A DNA stretch of 18,166 nucleotides from Chitinophagales bacterium (GTDB taxonomy: Bacteria; Bacteroidota; Bacteroidia; Chitinophagales; CAIODY01). The stretch covers positions 1 to 18,166 of the forward strand of contig JAHEYX010000018.1 of the NCBI GenBank assembly GCA_023251415.1, given 5' to 3'. The first letter of the stretch is position 1. Every line of letters starts with the position of its first letter. Shown piece by piece: positions 14,219 through 18,166 of this stretch. The notes below the pieces were generated by a model. It made no database searches. It was given only the letters and a program-made list of their open reading frames with translations, and was not told the DNA's origin. Made by a program: the position numbers and the translations under genes.

Positions 14219-17200
14219 ATGAAAAAGTATTCCATTTATTTTCAAGCAGCACGTTTAAGCTTGCTTTGTGTAATTGGCACTTGTACCATTGCATTAGCGC
14301 AAGGCAACAAACCGCCACAACCTGCCAGCACCGCTAAATCCAGTCAAGTAGATCCGAGTACGTTAAAGGTGATTCAAGCCGAACAAAACCGTTCGCAAAT
14401 TACCGGTATTGCCCCTCAATCCCAAAATCCGAATGGACAAGTGTTAACACGTACTATGGGTGCTATCACTTTGCCGAATGATCCGATGCAAACCAAAATG
14501 TATAAACTGAAAAATGGCTTGAGCGTTTGGATTACCGTTAATAAAAATGAACCGCGCATTCAAACCATGATTGCCGTTAAAGCCGGTAGCAAAAATGATC
14601 CGGCTACACATACCGGTTTAGCTCATTACCTCGAACACATGTTGTTTAAAGGTACCGATATGTATGGCACCAAAGATTATGTTACCGAAAAAAAATACCT
14701 CGATCAAATTGAAGCATTGTATGAAAAATACGGTGCTGAAAAAGAGGAGGCCAAACGCAAAGCAATTTACCATCAAATTGATAGCGTAAGTGGAATTGCT
14801 GCTAAATACGCCATTGCCAATGAATACGATAAAATGGTTAGTAACTTAGGAGCTAAAGGTACCAATGCCTTTACATCAACTGACATGACGGTTTATATCA
14901 ACGACATTCCGGCTAATCAATTAGAAAAGTGGTTAACCTTAGAGTCTGAACGTTTTCGTAATCCGGTATTGCGTTTGTTCCATACCGAATTAGAAGCCGT
15001 TTACGAAGAAAAAAATCGTACACTTGATAACGATAGCCGTAAAGTAGATGAAGCCTTAATGGCCAGCTTATTTAAAAACCACAGCTACGGTACACAAACT
15101 ACTATTGGTACGATTGAACATTTAAAAGCGCCTTCTATCACTGAAATTAAAAAGTACTTCAATGCTAATTATGTTCCGAATAACATGGCGATCATTTTAA
15201 GTGGTGATGTAAATCCGGAAGAAGCTTTGCAAAAAATCAATTTGTTATTTGGTGGTATGCAAGCAAAACCGGTTGAACCGTATACATTCAAACCGGAAGT
15301 GGTTCGCAGCGAGCCCGAAGTAAAAACAATTTATGGTCCTGATAAAGAAGAAGTAACCATTGGTTTCCGTATGCCGGGTTGTCAAAGCCCTGATTATGCT
15401 ACCCAACAAATGGTCGATTATTTATTAAACAACGGAACTGCCGGATTAATTAATCTGAATTTATTGAAAACACAAAAAGTGTTGAATGCCGGCGGCGGTA
15501 TTGATGAAAACAGCGATTACAATATTTTCGAATTAGGCGCTAACCCACGCGAAGGACAAACCTTAGAAGAATGTCGCGATTTGTTAATGGGCCAATTGGA
15601 AGCTTTGAAAAAAGGGGATTTCGATGAAAGCATGTTGCCTGCAATTATTGCCAATATGAAAGTGGAAGAATTAAAACGCTTAGAAAGCAATCAAGGTCGT
15701 GCGTTTACTTTGGAAGGGTTGTTTGTACATAACATTCCGTACAACAGTTATTTGAATCGCTTTAATGACATGAAGAAATTGACGAAACAAGACATCATGA
15801 ATTTCGCCAATAAATACTTCACGAATGACTATGCTATTGTGTTTAAGAAAAGCGGTGAAGATAAAACCACTAAAAAAGTTGAAAAGCCTGCTATTACGCC
15901 GGTTGAAATTGATCGTGTGGCACAATCGCCCTTCTTGAAAAAGATCAATGAAATGAAAGTACAATCGGTGCTTCCGGAATTTGTAAACTATGATCAAGCC
16001 ATTACCAAAACAAAAATGAAAAATGGTAATGCGATGTGGTATGTTAAAAATAACGACAACCAATTATTCAACTTGTACTATGTATTTGATATGGGAAGTT
16101 TGAACGATAAAAAATTAAATCCTGCAATCAGTTATTTAGAATTTTTAGGAACCGATAAATACAGTTCAGAACAAATCAGCAAAGAGTTTTATAAATTGGC
16201 TTGTAACTTTAGTGTAAATGCCGGGGATGATCAAGTGTATGTTAGCTTAAGTGGTTTGCAAGAAAATTTTGCACCTGCTGTTGAGTTGTTCGAAAGCTTA
16301 TTAAACAACTGTAACCCCAATGATGAAGCCTTACATAAAATGGTTGAAGGCATGATTAAGGACCGTTCGGATGCATTGAAAAACAAAAATCAAATTCGTT
16401 CACGTATGGTGCAGTACGCTATTTATGGCGCTCAAAGTCCTGCTACGTATGTTTTAACCAATGCCGAATTAAATGCTTTAACAGGAAGTGAATTGACCGA
16501 CAAAATTAAATCATTGAAAAACTTCGAACACCGCATTTATTATGTAGGACCTGAAAACATCGAAAACATTCAATCGCAATTAGAGCAATTGCATAAAGTT
16601 GCGGCAACACCACAAGCAGTGCCTCCGGCCTTTAAACCGGTTCGTAATAAAATGACCGAAAACAAAGTGTTGTTTGTTGATTACCAACAAATGGTACAAG
16701 CCGAAATCATGTGGGTAAACCGTCAGGGTGATTGGGATGTAAATAAAGTGCCTACCGTGCGTTTGTTTAACGAATACTTTGGTGGCAGCATGAGTGGTGT
16801 GGTATTCCAAACCATTCGCGAATCAAAAGCCTTAGCCTATTCTTGCAATGCCAATTATGCTACCCCTTCTAAAAAAGAAGATCCGTTTTACATCAATGCC
16901 TATGTGGGTACGCAAGCCGATAAATTAGATCAAGCAGTACCGGCTATGAACGAGTTGTTTACGAATATGCCGTATTCAGAAAAAGCGTTTGAAGATGCTA
17001 AACAAGCTTTGAAAAATAAAATTGAATCTGAACGTATACGCCGCACAGCTTTGTTGTTTGGTTATCAAAATGCCTTGAAGTTAGGTTTGCAAAATGATAT
17101 TCGTGAAAACGTTTACAGCAGCTTAGATCGTTTACAATACGATGATATTAAAAACTTCGAACAAAACTCCATTAAGAATGTTCCGTTTACGTATTGTGTA

Positions 17201-17290
17201 TTGGCCTCAGGCAAAAAAGTTAACACCACCGATTTAGCTAAATACGGTAAAGTAACCGAATTAAAAGTAGAAGAATTGTTTGGTTATTAA
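14219..17290 (+). CDS. Exported M16 (insulinase/pitrilysin-like) zinc metallopeptidase, two tandem modules
   Basis: The protein has 1023 residues, with a Sec signal peptide (about 1-28, ending ALAQ), so it acts in the periplasm or envelope. The N-terminal module carries the inverted zinc motif HxxEH as H136-Y-L-E139-H140 in LAHYLEHMLFKGT, followed by the distal ligand Glu263/Glu264 in EAVYEEKNRT. The spacing between these is about 124 residues, longer than the 70-80 of many M16 proteins, because of a charged helical insert (about 155-210). The C-terminal module starts near 590. It lacks HxxEH (AISYLEFLGTDKY occupies the place) but keeps the Arg/Tyr-type motif in FQTIRESKALAYS. This is the usual active plus inactive architecture of large bacterial M16 proteases, which degrade unfolded peptides inside a closed chamber. 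It is the third gene of a dsbD-recJ-M16 run and ends at a strong terminator. Confidence 0.92.
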   Translation: MKKYSIYFQAARLSLLCVIGTCTIALAQGNKPPQPASTAKSSQVDPSTLKVIQAEQNRSQITGIAPQSQNPNGQVLTRTMGAITLPNDPMQTKMYKLKNGLSVWITVNKNEPRIQTMIAVKAGSKNDPATHTGLAHYLEHMLFKGTDMYGTKDYVTEKKYLDQIEALYEKYGAEKEEAKRKAIYHQIDSVSGIAAKYAIANEYDKMVSNLGAKGTNAFTSTDMTVYINDIPANQLEKWLTLESERFRNPVLRLFHTELEAVYEEKNRTLDNDSRKVDEALMASLFKNHSYGTQTTIGTIEHLKAPSITEIKKYFNANYVPNNMAIILSGDVNPEEALQKINLLFGGMQAKPVEPYTFKPEVVRSEPEVKTIYGPDKEEVTIGFRMPGCQSPDYATQQMVDYLLNNGTAGLINLNLLKTQKVLNAGGGIDENSDYNIFELGANPREGQTLEECRDLLMGQLEALKKGDFDESMLPAIIANMKVEELKRLESNQGRAFTLEGLFVHNIPYNSYLNRFNDMKKLTKQDIMNFANKYFTNDYAIVFKKSGEDKTTKKVEKPAITPVEIDRVAQSPFLKKINEMKVQSVLPEFVNYDQAITKTKMKNGNAMWYVKNNDNQLFNLYYVFDMGSLNDKKLNPAISYLEFLGTDKYSSEQISKEFYKLACNFSVNAGDDQVYVSLSGLQENFAPAVELFESLLNNCNPNDEALHKMVEGMIKDRSDALKNKNQIRSRMVQYAIYGAQSPATYVLTNAELNALTGSELTDKIKSLKNFEHRIYYVGPENIENIQSQLEQLHKVAATPQAVPPAFKPVRNKMTENKVLFVDYQQMVQAEIMWVNRQGDWDVNKVPTVRLFNEYFGGSMSGVVFQTIRESKALAYSCNANYATPSKKEDPFYINAYVGTQADKLDQAVPAMNELFTNMPYSEKAFEDAKQALKNKIESERIRRTALLFGYQNALKLGLQNDIRENVYSSLDRLQYDDIKNFEQNSIKNVPFTYCVLASGKKVNTTDLAKYGKVTELKVEELFGY

Positions 17291-17306
17291 TCCTTATTCA
17301 ACTACT

Positions 17307-17344
17307 AAAAAGCCACGCTGCGTTAAAACAGCGTGGCTTTTTTT
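17307..17344 (+). terminator. Intrinsic terminator after the M16 peptidase
   Basis: AAAAAGCCACGCTG (17307-17320) pairs perfectly with CAGCGTGGCTTTTT (17329-17342) around an 8-base loop and runs into seven T residues. It lies 17 bases after the M16 stop codon. The A-run on the other side would also allow it to work leftward. Confidence 0.92.
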
Positions 17345-17755
17345 ATTTACTTTATAGCTACACACAAATAGCAAATTAAAATTATGGTTTTCGTATTAAT
17401 ACAAGCGATAACCAGCAAATTATAGGGAAATAATTAGGTATTGAGAGTGGGTTGCTAAATTAAATTGGGTTTTAAAAGGCTTATGTTTAAAACAGTTATT
17501 GAAATAATAACGATTGCTTAAATCTTAGTGTAACACAAGTAAATGCATAATCTCGGCTACTATTTGTATTGATTAAATGAAAATAGTAGGCTAAGTACCA
17601 AATGTTTAGATAAATAATTTTAGGAGGCGCAAAAGTATATTATATATAGTGAATATAAAAATATTTGTTTTCAATTAGCTATTGTTTCTAAATAAAATAA
17701 AATATAATTTCGCTTTATACATAATTATTTCCTACCTCTAAACTATTGCTCTTAT
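17345..17755. other. AT-rich intergenic stretch with no gene seen
   Basis: No ORF of convincing length or composition lies here. A 9-base inverted repeat, CTACTATTT (17557-17565) with AAATAGTAG (17581-17589), encloses a 15-base loop but has no following T-run, so it is not a terminator. Upstream of the following gene, TAATTTCG with a TTG about 20 bases before it resembles a weak Bacteroidota promoter. Nothing else is recognisable. Confidence 0.4.
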
Positions 17756-18055
17756 ATGAAAGTCGCTATTAATTTCACAAAACAACTCAAACATTACCGC
17801 TTTGTTCTATTAGCTTTTGCACTTGTTTTTTGCTTTCAATTTGCAAAGGCACAAACCAGCCCGGATACCTTAATAAAGGTAATTACATTAGATAGCGGAA
17901 TTGTAAAAGTGGATACCGATATTGTTATCCATAATGCTTCCTTTAGTGTAGATGGTACAAATTCGGCACAAAAAGGTTCATTTGTAGTTGATGTTGCTAA
18001 TGCAGCCAATGACATTACGAATGGAACAAAACCTGGTGATATTGTTGGGTATTAG
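17756..18055 (+). CDS. Short exported protein of unknown function, possibly truncated by an insertion sequence
   Basis: The protein has 99 residues. After a basic start (MKVAINFTKQLKHYR) a hydrophobic core (FVLLAFALVFCFQF, 16-29) and AKAQ give a Sec signal peptide cleaved near residue 33. The mature part is only about 66 residues, Val/Asp/Asn/Thr-rich and beta-like (LDSGIVKVDTDIVIHNASF, GSFVVDVANAANDI). It shows no T9SS domain or other family mark. The stop codon at 18053-18055 lies 62 bases before a transposase OrfA start. The upstream part of a larger surface-protein gene cut by an insertion sequence is therefore a real alternative to a genuinely small secreted protein. The gene is preceded by a weak promoter-like sequence. 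Confidence 0.5.
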   Translation: MKVAINFTKQLKHYRFVLLAFALVFCFQFAKAQTSPDTLIKVITLDSGIVKVDTDIVIHNASFSVDGTNSAQKGSFVVDVANAANDITNGTKPGDIVGY

Positions 18056-18117
18056 GCTGGAAAATTTTGGCAGTTTAAAATTAGAGAATTATTTATAAAC
18101 TGTTTAAATTTATCAAA
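18050..18117 (+). mobile_element. Probable left end of an IS3-family insertion sequence (boundary not fixed)
   Basis: The 62 bases between the 99-residue ORF and OrfA should contain the left terminal inverted repeat. A TGG-initiated stretch beginning near 18058 (TGGAAAATTTTGGCAG) is a candidate, since IS3 ends usually begin with TG. CAGTTTA (18071-18077) and TAAACTG (18096-18102) form a small inverted repeat inside it. The right end is not in the window, so the terminal repeats and target duplication cannot be compared. Confidence 0.4.
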
Positions 18118-18166
18118 ATGAAAAAGATCAAACACAGCGAGGCAGAGATCCTTGCAATTTTAAAAA
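18118..18166 (+). CDS. Start of an IS3-family transposase OrfA (partial, runs off window)
   Basis: Only 16 codons are visible: MKKIKHSEAEILAILK. This matches the N terminus of IS3-family OrfA proteins ('MKKxxFTExQIvaILKExE...'), where it is the first helix of an HTH DNA-binding domain. The rest, and the downstream OrfB integrase made by frameshifting, lie outside the window. The call rests on a short but characteristic peptide. Confidence 0.7.
   Translation, partial: MKKIKHSEAEILAILK

Noticed and set aside
17557..17589. Terminator hairpin
   Set aside because: The 9-base stem is AT-rich, has a 15-base loop and no T-run on either side.

Overview
The window looks like the chromosome of a member of the Bacteroidota. 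The base composition is AT-rich. One secreted protein carries a C-terminal type IX secretion (Por) sorting domain, a Bacteroidota hallmark. Several upstream regions contain TAnnTTTG-like -7 boxes, and a TPR-containing NarL-type histidine kinase and a DsbD/thioredoxin fusion fit the same phylum. I cannot name the genus. No tRNA, rRNA or CRISPR array is visible.

Left part (1-4006), accessory DNA. At the edge, on the minus strand, is a short 5'-truncated piece of a TcdB/SpvB-type (RHS-related) toxin gene. A gene-poor stretch of about 400 bases follows, holding a long imperfect inverted repeat and a promoter-like sequence. Next is a compact, very AT-rich, five-gene minus-strand cluster (560-3723): tyrosine recombinase, unrecognised 299-residue protein, excisionase-like HTH protein, zinc-ribbon protein, and a 59-residue membrane protein whose start overlaps the zinc-ribbon gene. 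It reads like a small integrative element whose genes beyond the recombinase and HTH protein have no function I can assign. I could not find flanking att repeats.

Middle (4007-8644). A plus-strand two-component pair (TPR sensor kinase, then a NarL/FixJ response regulator) converges on a minus-strand pair of exported proteins (an unrecognised envelope protein and a T9SS cargo protein). The two pairs are separated by a strong bidirectional terminator.

Right part (8868-17290), housekeeping. It holds uracil-DNA glycosylase (ung) convergent with a glutathione-peroxidase-like protein, then dsbD, recJ and an M16 zinc peptidase in the same direction. recJ and the peptidase are only 22 bases apart, and the run ends at a classic intrinsic terminator. 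DNA repair (ung, recJ) and envelope or redox maintenance (GPx, DsbD, M16) are interleaved. The Ung has an unusual DNA-intercalation loop.

Right edge (17345-18166). A mostly empty AT-rich stretch precedes a 99-residue exported protein. That ORF stops just before the first codons of an IS3-type transposase OrfA, which runs off the window. The short ORF may be the stump of a gene cut by this insertion sequence.
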